DNA of 6,254 nucleotides from Candidatus Cloacimonadota bacterium (lineage in GTDB: Bacteria > Cloacimonadota > Cloacimonadia > Cloacimonadales > TCS61), in contig DAOWES010000027.1 of the NCBI GenBank assembly GCA_030638385.1, forward strand, positions 1 to 6,254. The letters run 5' to 3'. The notes beneath the pieces are model-generated. The model had not been told where the DNA came from. It searched no databases and saw only the letters and a list, made by a program, of their open reading frames with translations. The position numbers and the translations under genes are program-made. Shown piece by piece: positions 1 through 5,776 of this stretch; the stretch's first letter is position 1; the number at the start of each line of letters is the position of its first letter.

Positions 1-818
1 GAATTAAGAATAGATTTGAATTCGCTAGAGCATTCAAATTTGATTCTGATAAGTTGCTAATCAAATTTTTCGAAGCATTAGACAATGATCTAGTTGATTT
101 TGAAAAAAAATATTACTTCTATGATTCAAAAACAGCTCTTCATATTTCAGAAAGTGAATTTCAATATTTTTGGATAAGTACAATAGGAATTGTTGGTAAA
201 GAAGCTATAGGGAACAAATACTTCTGTTCTTTGAGAAGTCAGAATCTTATAATAGATTTATTATTTGAAAAAGCATTTAATCTTTGTAACGAAGATACAA
301 TATATGATGTTGATAGTATTAGTTTCGATTACATAACTGATTTTACTCCCGCATTATTCCACAATGTTCTATTCTATTTTGAGTTATTCAGTAAGGCATA
401 TTTATCACTTAATAATGTGAGAGTACCCAAAACGCATAATCTATCAAAGTTATATTCTGAATTGAAGGAAACGATGTTTAAATTAAATCATAATAATACA
501 ATCTTCCACGCTAGAATAGTTACTGCTTTTAATGAATTAGTAAAATATATTTCTACAATTCCTGGAGAGTTTAAAGAGCAATTTGTTAAATATAATGACA
601 ATAATGAAGCTTCAACAGCTATTATATTTGAGAGAGATAGATTAGAAGGTATAAAAAATACACTAGATTTGAGTTATGATTTTATTTGTAATTATAATTA
701 TGATATCAATGACACAAAGTATCTTGAAAAAGGTCTGTTTAATAGATTGATTAGTAAAGCAAAAAACGAAGACGAGAAAAAAAAGATAACACTTGAATTC
801 TCTTACTTGTTAAAGTAG
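1..818 (+). CDS. Hypothetical protein with HEPN-like helical stretch, 5' end missing
   Basis: I do not recognise this protein. The frame is open from the first complete codon at base 3 to the TAG at 816-818, giving at least 271 residues, so the true start lies left of the window. A TTG at 54 is the first possible start inside the window, but it has no Shine-Dalgarno site and the frame runs on upstream of it. The product looks soluble and mostly helical, rich in Asn, Lys, Phe and Tyr, with no signal peptide or membrane segment visible. Around bases 360-473 it reads FELFSKAYLSLNN, then RVPKTHNLSKLYSEL, which resembles the helix-loop-helix of HEPN-type domains (a KAxL helix, then P-x-T-H-x-L). 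RVPKTH also fits the R-x4-H spacing of HEPN ribonucleases, but it sits in the loop where many inactive HEPN proteins carry their conserved His. The gene is more AT-rich than its neighbours (about 24% GC in two hand-counted 60-base lines), which suggests accessory or transferred DNA. That the gene is real is fairly sure; the HEPN relation is a guess. Confidence 0.7.
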   Translation, partial: IKNRFEFARAFKFDSDKLLIKFFEALDNDLVDFEKKYYFYDSKTALHISESEFQYFWISTIGIVGKEAIGNKYFCSLRSQNLIIDLLFEKAFNLCNEDTIYDVDSISFDYITDFTPALFHNVLFYFELFSKAYLSLNNVRVPKTHNLSKLYSELKETMFKLNHNNTIFHARIVTAFNELVKYISTIPGEFKEQFVKYNDNNEASTAIIFERDRLEGIKNTLDLSYDFICNYNYDINDTKYLEKGLFNRLISKAKNEDEKKKITLEFSYLLK

Positions 819-903
819 TTCAATGTTTATTAAAAAAAACTTTCGGATTATAAGTTATGCACCTAACATAGCTATCCACATCCCGGTTAGTTGTCCTGTT
901 GGC

Positions 904-924
904 GTTGAATCGTACCGATTCAAC
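904..924. repeat. Perfect 9-bp inverted repeat (hairpin) in the spacer before the GNAT gene
   Basis: GTTGAATCG (904-912) and CGATTCAAC (916-924) are exact reverse complements separated by the three bases TAC. No T-run follows on either strand, so it is not a typical intrinsic terminator. It lies 28 bases upstream of the GNAT start codon, inside a spacer (819-952) that is clearly more GC-rich than the preceding gene (about 40% against about 24% in hand-counted lines). It could be an operator, a structured leader, or part of a dispersed repeat. The structure is seen directly; its role is unknown. Confidence 0.6.
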
Positions 925-952
925 AAATTATCTCCGAGGATATAAGTGGAAG

Positions 953-1822
953 ATGAAGTATGCGATTAAGAAAATATCTCCGCTAGATAAAGAGCGAGTA
1001 ATTGAGATTAGCTCCAAGATTTGGAAGGGCGAAGATTATATTCCGCTAGTTTTTGATGATTGGGTGAAACAGCAAAAAAGTAATTTTGTGGGATTGTGGA
1101 TTGATGGCATTTTAATAGCTTTCAATCGTCTGGTTTATCTCACCCCAAATGATGTTTGGCTGGAAGGCTTGAGGAAAGATCTTGAAAGTGAACATAAAGG
1201 TGTAACAGCTCTATTGTTTGATTATCATCTAAAAAGAATTAAAAAGCTGCGAAATATCTCTTCTGTGCGCTTCTCAACCTATTTTAATAATAAGGCGTCA
1301 GTACATTTTCATGAAAAAGTCGGATTTGTAAAAATTAAGGACTTTTCCCACAAATATTTAAATATTAATAATAATGTTGGCCTGAAAAATAGGATTCTAA
1401 AACCATTTTCCTTTACTGATATTTTTAACTTCATCAATAAATCTGATTTTCTAAGAAGTAGTGAAGAATATTTTATTAAGAATCGGGTTGTATATCCGTT
1501 TTCGAAAAATTTGTTATTAGAGTTTTATGAACAAGACGAGATAATTGAATTTCGGAAAGATGGGATAATAAAAGGCTGTGCAGTTTTTTGTAATGATAAA
1601 GAGGAGAATAGTTTATGGATTTGTTTGTTGGAAGCAGAAAATGAAATAATCTTTGATATTCTTCTTACAAAAATAAAACAAATAGCTATTGAAAGAGGTA
1701 GAAGATGCTTGCAGATAGTACTACCGAAAACAAATGATTTATTTGAAAAAAACGGCTTTCGAAGTCGGGAAAGAGAGAATGATTTTTGGCTATATGAACT
1801 TGATTCGAAATTAATCAGATAG
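953..1822 (+). CDS. GNAT-family N-acetyltransferase, probably tandem GNAT fold
   Basis: This is a predicted cytosolic acyl-CoA-dependent acetyltransferase of 289 residues; the acceptor substrate cannot be read from sequence. Residues 1-135 form a recognisable GNAT unit: an N-terminal strand and helix with IWKGEDYIPLVFDDW (23-37), strands at 45-70, an acetyl-CoA-loop-like SEHKGVTALL (79-88) in place of the usual R-x-x-G-x-G/A, and the closing NNKASVHFHEKVGF (112-125), which matches the family's N-x-x-A...Y-E-K-x-G-F end. Residues 148-289 look like a second, degenerate unit, ending LFEKNGFRSRERENDFWLYEL (263 onward), so the protein is probably a tandem GNAT. The ATG at 953 is chosen because homology begins directly after it. 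The frame is open back to a TTG at 899, but that would run through the hairpin at 904-924. A GAGGA lies 12 bases before the ATG, rather far, and a weaker GTGGA lies 2 bases before it. The gene has converging neighbours on its right and stands alone. Family assignment is firm for the N-terminal half and moderate for the C-terminal half. Confidence 0.82.
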   Translation: MKYAIKKISPLDKERVIEISSKIWKGEDYIPLVFDDWVKQQKSNFVGLWIDGILIAFNRLVYLTPNDVWLEGLRKDLESEHKGVTALLFDYHLKRIKKLRNISSVRFSTYFNNKASVHFHEKVGFVKIKDFSHKYLNINNNVGLKNRILKPFSFTDIFNFINKSDFLRSSEEYFIKNRVVYPFSKNLLLEFYEQDEIIEFRKDGIIKGCAVFCNDKEENSLWICLLEAENEIIFDILLTKIKQIAIERGRRCLQIVLPKTNDLFEKNGFRSRERENDFWLYELDSKLIR

Positions 1823-1840
1823 CCTCGGCCTGATTACTCT
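1812..1840 (+). terminator. Possible rho-independent terminator at the end of the GNAT gene
   Basis: TAATCAG (1812-1818) pairs perfectly with CTGATTA (1830-1836). The 11-base loop contains the GNAT stop codon (TAG, 1820-1822) and a short GC/GC pairing. The T-rich stretch CTCTTTATATCTT follows. The stem is AT-rich and the T-run is interrupted, so it is a weak candidate. It sits about 20 bases beyond the converging alr stop codon and could also act from that side, though only a short T-run follows on the minus strand. Confidence 0.45.
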
Positions 1841-1856
1841 TTATATCTTATTGCCA

Positions 1857-3731
1857 CTAAAGCACAAACACAACACCGCTAGTAGGGAACACCCACTCTT
1901 TTTCGCTCGAGATCGATATTGAATCTTTGTTTGAACTGATTTTGGGGAATTTGCAACGTCCGGAAAAAATAGGTACTGCTTCTACGTTTTGTAAAATTCC
2001 ATGATGAACGAGTTTTATCTCAACTCCTTTTGTCAGCTCAATTAGATATACGGAAAGCTGCTTCGCTTTTTTAGGATAATAGGTTTTAGTGGAAATTGAA
2101 AAATCTACTTCCTCCCCGATAAGATTTTTTAGATCGGGATGACTACAACGAATTTCGATACAATTATCATTATTCAGAAGCTTATGTTCCAATTCAAGAT
2201 TGTTTATTTTTACCTTACAAACTCTAAAGTACTCTTCATTCAAAGCAAAGTTTTCATCCAATAGCCAACGATATTCAACATCATTGCGCATGAAATATTT
2301 CTCTAATTTATTTTCCGTAGTTGCACAAGCGACTGTGATATAATCATTTCGTAATTTTTTATTAAAAGACAATTCAGTGCGGACTTGATAATATTCAGAA
2401 AATTTTTCAGATTCTTCTAAATAGATAGTATGATTGAAATTTTTTCGATAATGAATATCGTTATCGTGTTCTATGAAATATTTTTTGAGAACTTCGGAAT
2501 AGATAATGTTGGCGACTTGTTTACTTTGCAATCTCTCTTGCATTGCTGCTTCGATGATGGAGTTTAGTTTGGAATCGGAAAAATCGGTTGAAACAAAATC
2601 TCGTCTTAACAGTGGGGAAGAGGCGATGATTTTGCCATGATTACGATAATATCTTTTGGCACGCCGCCCAATTTGGCATAAAAGCTCATAAGCGGAACCT
2701 GAATAATTCGCTACGATATTTTCTGCTCGAATCTCATTTCTGTCGGCTCCAATTAAGATTGCTTCATCACCCACTGCAATATTTTCAATTTCAGAAATAT
2801 CGATAGCGGTCATATCCATACTCACTTTACCGATTATGTTGCAGATTTTATCTTTAACTAAAACTTTACCACAATTTGAAAGTAAATAGTCATATCCATC
2901 GGCATAGCCTACGGGTAAAATAGCAAATTTTGTATCTTTGGAAGCAATAAAGGTGCGATTGTAGCCAATTGAATCTCCTGCTTGGGCAAATTTTATTTGT
3001 CCGATTTTCGTTTTGAAAGTCATTACAGGTTTTAAGTTAACAAGCTTTTTTATCTTCTCATTGCAATATATTCCATAAGAAAGTAAGCCTATTCTAACTA
3101 AATTGCAGAAATCGTTTTTTGCGGTAATTACGGCAGCACTGTTGGCAATATGAATATATTTTGGTTTATAAGATAATTTATTTAAAAAACGTTTAAAGAT
3201 TTCTGTTTGCTGCCAGGAGAATTCTGTATCATTTTCACTTGAAGCATAATGTGAGAAGATACCTTCTATCTTTAATTTATCATAGGTCTTAGGGAATGTT
3301 TCCAGGTTAGAAATGTCAGTCATGGAAAATCCACTTCTGCCCATTCCAGTATCAATATTTAAATGAATGTTAATTTCATCTGTTGTCGCATCATTTAGAG
3401 CTTCAGCAAATTGATATGATGATACTGTTGGGGTAAGTTTATGTTCAAGTAGTTTGGGGATTTCAGATACAAGGGAAGGGGATAATACCAAGATCGGGGT
3501 AGTGATTCCCTGATATCTTAGTAGTCCTCCTTCCTCGACATTTGCCACACCCAAATATTTAGCTCCGTTTTTTATAGCATGCGAAGCAATCTCGAAAGCG
3601 CCATGACCATAAGCATCAGCTTTTACTATTTGCATAAAGCTTACATTGTCTGGTAAGAACTGTGTTAATTGCTTGAGATTATATTCAAAATTATCAAGAT
3701 CAATCTCTGTCCAACTTCTATCTTCTATCAT
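1857..3731 (-). CDS. alr: Alanine racemase with a long C-terminal extension
   Basis: Alanine racemase interconverts L- and D-alanine with pyridoxal phosphate (PLP) and supplies D-Ala for peptidoglycan in the cytoplasm. The product has 624 residues, against about 360-390 for the usual enzyme. Residues 1 to about 364 are a complete racemase: PLP lysine in VKADAYGHG (K37), MGRSGF (R132), HIANSAA, RIGLLSYG, the second catalytic base Tyr in GYNRTF (Y257), PVGYADGY, SMDMTAID, and the closing YELLCQIGRR. Both catalytic residues and the phosphate-binding segments are present, so activity is expected. Residues from about 365 to 624 form an extra soluble region I cannot assign, with motifs such as VEYRWLLDE, TYYPKKAKQLSVYL and a Trp- and Val-rich end EWVFPTSGVVFVL. 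The ATG at 3731 is preferred over the adjacent TTG at 3734 because the AAAGGA at 3737-3742 lies 5 bases before the ATG but only 2 before the TTG. The gene starts 18 bases after phoH and is probably cotranscribed with it. The enzyme call is firm. Confidence 0.95.
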   Translation of the reverse strand: MIEDRSWTEIDLDNFEYNLKQLTQFLPDNVSFMQIVKADAYGHGAFEIASHAIKNGAKYLGVANVEEGGLLRYQGITTPILVLSPSLVSEIPKLLEHKLTPTVSSYQFAEALNDATTDEINIHLNIDTGMGRSGFSMTDISNLETFPKTYDKLKIEGIFSHYASSENDTEFSWQQTEIFKRFLNKLSYKPKYIHIANSAAVITAKNDFCNLVRIGLLSYGIYCNEKIKKLVNLKPVMTFKTKIGQIKFAQAGDSIGYNRTFIASKDTKFAILPVGYADGYDYLLSNCGKVLVKDKICNIIGKVSMDMTAIDISEIENIAVGDEAILIGADRNEIRAENIVANYSGSAYELLCQIGRRAKRYYRNHGKIIASSPLLRRDFVSTDFSDSKLNSIIEAAMQERLQSKQVANIIYSEVLKKYFIEHDNDIHYRKNFNHTIYLEESEKFSEYYQVRTELSFNKKLRNDYITVACATTENKLEKYFMRNDVEYRWLLDENFALNEEYFRVCKVKINNLELEHKLLNNDNCIEIRCSHPDLKNLIGEEVDFSISTKTYYPKKAKQLSVYLIELTKGVEIKLVHHGILQNVEAVPIFSGRCKFPKISSNKDSISISSEKEWVFPTSGVVFVL

Positions 3732-3736
3732 CAATT

Positions 3737-3742
3737 TCCTTT
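3737..3742 (-). promoter_or_regulatory. Shine-Dalgarno site of alr, decides the start
   Basis: On the minus strand AAAGGA is followed by AATTG and then ATG. The 5-base spacing selects the ATG at 3731 over the TTG at 3734. The site lies in the 18-base gap after the phoH stop codon, which fits translation of alr from a phoH-alr transcript. Confidence 0.7.
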
Positions 3743-3749
3743 GGTTAAA

Positions 3750-5096
3750 TTAGAAAAATTTGGCAGCTAAGTCGGCCAATTCAGATCTTTCGCCATGTAC
3801 CAGAGTTACATGCCCTACTATTTTTTCATGTTTGAATTTTTCCACCGCCAAACTCAAACCATTACTTTCGGAATCAAGGTACGGAATGTCGATCTGATAA
3901 GGGTCTCCGGTGAGAACAACTTTGGTTCCTTCGCCGGCTCTTGTGATTATCGTTTTCATCTCATGAGGGGTAAGGTTCTGCGCTTCATCGATGATCATGT
4001 ATTGTTCCGGTAAACTTCTGCCGCGAATGTAGGTGAGAGGTTCCAATTGAATATATTCAAAATCGAGATAATCTTGTATAGAAGGTGATTTTTTTCCAAA
4101 TATTTTTCCTGAATCGCTATCTTTTTGATCGTTTTTGTTGGAAAGTAGGATTTCCATATTATCATAAATTGGTTGCATCCAAGGATTAAATTTCTCTTTT
4201 TTTGAACCAGGAAGATAGCCCATGTCTTTTCCAAGTGGAAAGATAGGACGACTTACGACCAAACGTTTGTAGGTGTTTTCTTCTACTACTTGATTTAGAC
4301 CGGCAGCTAAGGCAAGTAGGGTTTTTCCCGTTCCGGCTTTTCCTACCAAACTGACCAATTTCACATTTGGATCCATGAGCAATTCCATGGCAATTTTTTG
4401 TTCGTCATTACGAGATTTGACGCCAAAAAGTTCTTGTCCATGATAGTAATTTAAAGGGTAAATTGTATTATTCTCAAATGAATATTTGGCTATTTCAGCT
4501 GTTTCATCAGTTCCTTTCAATTTAAATCGGACAAATTGATTTGGATAGATTTCGCCAAAATCATTTAGAATGAATTTATCTTCATTATATTTATCCAAAA
4601 TTTCCTGGCTGACCTCAACTTCACAGATGCCGGTATAAAGTTCTTCGAAATTAACGTTGTCTTTCTCATAATTTATCGCTTCAATACCAATTGCATCTGC
4701 TTTGATGCGAACATTTGCATCTTTGGAAACTAAAATAACATCTGCATCTTCTTGCTCTTTTGTTAAACTGAAGGCAGTGCCAATAATCAAATTATCATTA
4801 GTGTCTGTAATTAGAATATCAAGAGCATCGGTTACCTTTTTGCTAAGAGCAATTCTTAATGTTCCGCCGGATTCCAGCTCTACACCATGTTGCAGGCTGC
4901 CACGTTCGCGTAATTCATCTAAGTATCTAGCAATTTGGCGAGCATTTCGACCTTTCTCATCTAAGCCTTTTTTAAAATTATCTATTTCCTCAATTACTGT
5001 AATAGGAATAACAACTTGATTATCTTGGAAGGTGAACATTGCTTGGGGATTGTGAATAAGTACGTTTGTATCTAAGACATATATTTTTTGTTTCAT
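3750..5096 (-). CDS. phoH: PhoH-family ATPase with N-terminal PIN domain (PhoH2/YlaK type)
   Basis: This is a cytosolic fusion of a PIN ribonuclease-like domain and a PhoH ATPase, 448 residues, the normal length for PhoH2/YlaK-type proteins. Some members have been shown to unwind and cut RNA; the role here is inferred from the family. Residues 1-145 are the PIN domain: YVLDTNVLIH (D9), VIPITVIEEID (E36, E37), DADVILVSKDANVR with acidic residues near 117-126, so the metal-binding acidic set appears intact. Residues 146-225 are a linker with an OB-like strand-rich part. Residues 226-448 are PhoH: Walker A GKAGTGKT (252-259), VVSRPIFPLGKDMGYLPG (280-297), Walker B YMIIDEAQN (366-374), LTGDP (395-399) and a late arginine in HGERSELADLAAKFF (R437). 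Nothing essential is missing. The ATG start has an AAGGA 5 bases upstream. It is the first gene of a likely two-gene transcript with alr. The symbol denotes the family; the older link of PhoH to phosphate starvation should not be assumed here. Confidence 0.95.
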   Translation of the reverse strand: MKQKIYVLDTNVLIHNPQAMFTFQDNQVVIPITVIEEIDNFKKGLDEKGRNARQIARYLDELRERGSLQHGVELESGGTLRIALSKKVTDALDILITDTNDNLIIGTAFSLTKEQEDADVILVSKDANVRIKADAIGIEAINYEKDNVNFEELYTGICEVEVSQEILDKYNEDKFILNDFGEIYPNQFVRFKLKGTDETAEIAKYSFENNTIYPLNYYHGQELFGVKSRNDEQKIAMELLMDPNVKLVSLVGKAGTGKTLLALAAGLNQVVEENTYKRLVVSRPIFPLGKDMGYLPGSKKEKFNPWMQPIYDNMEILLSNKNDQKDSDSGKIFGKKSPSIQDYLDFEYIQLEPLTYIRGRSLPEQYMIIDEAQNLTPHEMKTIITRAGEGTKVVLTGDPYQIDIPYLDSESNGLSLAVEKFKHEKIVGHVTLVHGERSELADLAAKFF

Positions 5097-5101
5097 ACAA
5101 T

Positions 5102-5106
5102 TCCTT
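5102..5106 (-). promoter_or_regulatory. Shine-Dalgarno site of phoH
   Basis: On the minus strand AAGGA is followed by five bases (ATTGT) and the ATG at 5096. It is preceded by a long A-run that comes from the T-rich stretch at 5107-5117. It supports the chosen phoH start. Confidence 0.7.
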
Positions 5107-5151
5107 CTTTTTTTTTATTGAATAGCAATAACTGTTTTTTGTCGGAAACTT

Positions 5152-5157
5152 TGTCAA
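5152..5157 (-). promoter_or_regulatory. Candidate -35 box for phoH-alr
   Basis: The minus strand reads TTGACA, a perfect sigma-70-type -35 hexamer, 56 bases before the phoH start codon. No good -10 box follows at 16-18 bases; the best choices downstream (AGTTAT at 5128-5133, GTTATT at 5127-5132) match only three positions. The promoter call is therefore weak, and it assumes a standard sigma-70 consensus in this organism. Confidence 0.3.
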
Positions 5158-5202
5158 ATACAATTTATCAGCCAATTGATTAATGAAATACTCATAACAA
5201 AG

Positions 5203-5212
5203 TATAATTATA
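5203..5212. promoter_or_regulatory. Palindromic double -10 element in the divergent phoH/nusB region
   Basis: TATAATTATA is its own reverse complement, so each strand shows a perfect TATAAT: 5203-5208 on plus (toward nusB) and 5207-5212 on minus (toward phoH). Matching -35 boxes are poor. On plus there is TTAATG at 17 bases or TTGATT at 21 bases; on minus TGGTTA at 17 bases. In a region this AT-rich the motif can arise by chance. If used, the nusB leader would be about 100 bases long. Confidence 0.3.
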
Positions 5213-5248
5213 AAAATTTATTCAATCGATAACCATAAATAACTTGCT

Positions 5249-5281
5249 TTGACTAGCTCGATTTTATTTTCTGTCTTAATA
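5249..5281 (+). promoter_or_regulatory. Alternative candidate promoter for nusB
   Basis: TTGACT (5249-5254) is a good -35 match on the plus strand. It is followed at a slightly long spacing of 20 bases by CTTAAT (5275-5280), a four-of-six -10 match, which would give a leader of about 30 bases before the nusB ATG. It competes with the TATAAT at 5203 as the nusB promoter; the sequence alone does not decide. Confidence 0.3.
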
Positions 5282-5309
5282 AAAAAAATACATATAAAAC
5301 TTAAATTAT

Positions 5310-5314
5310 GGAGA
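5310..5314 (+). promoter_or_regulatory. Shine-Dalgarno site of nusB
   Basis: GGAGA lies 4 bases before the ATG at 5319 and supports that start. Another ATG (5308-5310) overlaps the site but is out of frame with nusB. Confidence 0.65.
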
Positions 5315-5318
5315 ATAA

Positions 5319-5759
5319 ATGGGATTAAGAAGAAAAGGTCGAGAAATTGCAGTTCAAACTCTTTACTCGTTGGAATATTTAGAATTAGACTCATTTTTGC
5401 GTGAGCTTGAATTTTTAGAAAAATATCCGCAAAAATTGATCGAGATCGCTACTGACAGAGGAGTAGAAGAAGGTGTGAAAGAATTTAATTTCGCAGATTC
5501 AATTTTGAAAGGATTAATTCAGAACATTGATGAGATTGATGAACAAATTTCAAAACATTCTACACATTGGACAATAGATAAAATCGCATATTTGGATAAG
5601 AGTGTTTTGCGAATTGCGATTTATGAGATATTATTTACCTCCACACCTCATCCTATAGTTATGAATGAGGCAATTGAAATTGCAAAAAAATATTGCTCAG
5701 AAAGTTCAGCAAAATTCATTAATGGAATTTTAAATGCAACTTCCAAAGAGCTAAAATAA
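5319..5759 (+). CDS. nusB: Transcription antitermination factor NusB
   Basis: NusB is a small all-helical cytosolic RNA-binding protein. With NusE (ribosomal protein S10) it binds the boxA RNA of rRNA leaders and helps assemble antitermination complexes. The product has 146 residues, a normal length. It begins with the basic RNA-binding segment LRRKGREIAVQTLYSLE (3-19). The conserved C-terminal half follows: ILKGLIQNIDEIDEQISKHSTHW (62-84), LDKSVLRIAIYEILF (92-106), NEAIEIAKKYCSESSAKFINGIL (116-138). Residues 25-58, between the first helices, are charged and variable, as in other NusB proteins. The ATG at 5319 has a good Shine-Dalgarno site and family homology starts at once. The gene runs divergently from phoH and is followed after 17 bases by a glycosyltransferase gene, probably on the same transcript. 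The usual nusB partners (ribH, nusA-type genes) are not next to it here. Confidence 0.95.
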   Translation: MGLRRKGREIAVQTLYSLEYLELDSFLRELEFLEKYPQKLIEIATDRGVEEGVKEFNFADSILKGLIQNIDEIDEQISKHSTHWTIDKIAYLDKSVLRIAIYEILFTSTPHPIVMNEAIEIAKKYCSESSAKFINGILNATSKELK

Positions 5760-5776
5760 TTATAAATAATCAGTTA

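Noticed and set aside
54..56. TTG at 54 as the start of the first gene.
   Set aside because: The frame stays open to the window edge with similar composition, and there is no ribosome binding site before the TTG, so the gene most likely begins outside the window.
861..910. Integron attC-like site: ACCTAAC (861-867) fits RYYYAAC and GTTGAAT (904-910) fits GTTRRRY.
   Set aside because: The two outer boxes are not complementary to each other, the inner boxes are missing, and 50 bases is short for an attC site. Such short motifs match by chance.
904..924. The 9-bp hairpin as a terminator for the gene ending at 818.
   Set aside because: No T-run follows on either strand and it lies more than 80 bases past the stop codon.
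899..952. An 18-residue N-terminal addition to the GNAT protein starting from TTG at 899.
   Set aside because: It would begin just before the hairpin and pass through it, has no Shine-Dalgarno site, and family homology starts after the ATG at 953.
1..1822. The first gene plus the GNAT gene as a toxin-antitoxin pair (HEPN or GNAT toxin).
   Set aside because: The genes are 134 bases apart, neither partner resembles an antitoxin, and the GNAT product is much longer than typical GNAT toxins of about 160-190 residues.
3795..4234. Short open frames opposite or out of frame with phoH (3795-4013 plus, 3995-4234 minus).
   Set aside because: They lie wholly inside the well-supported phoH gene, lack ribosome binding sites, and their products resemble no protein family.
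4702..5019. A 105-codon open frame on the plus strand inside phoH.
   Set aside because: It is antisense to the PIN domain coding region; its Ser- and Arg-rich product is typical of a shadow frame.
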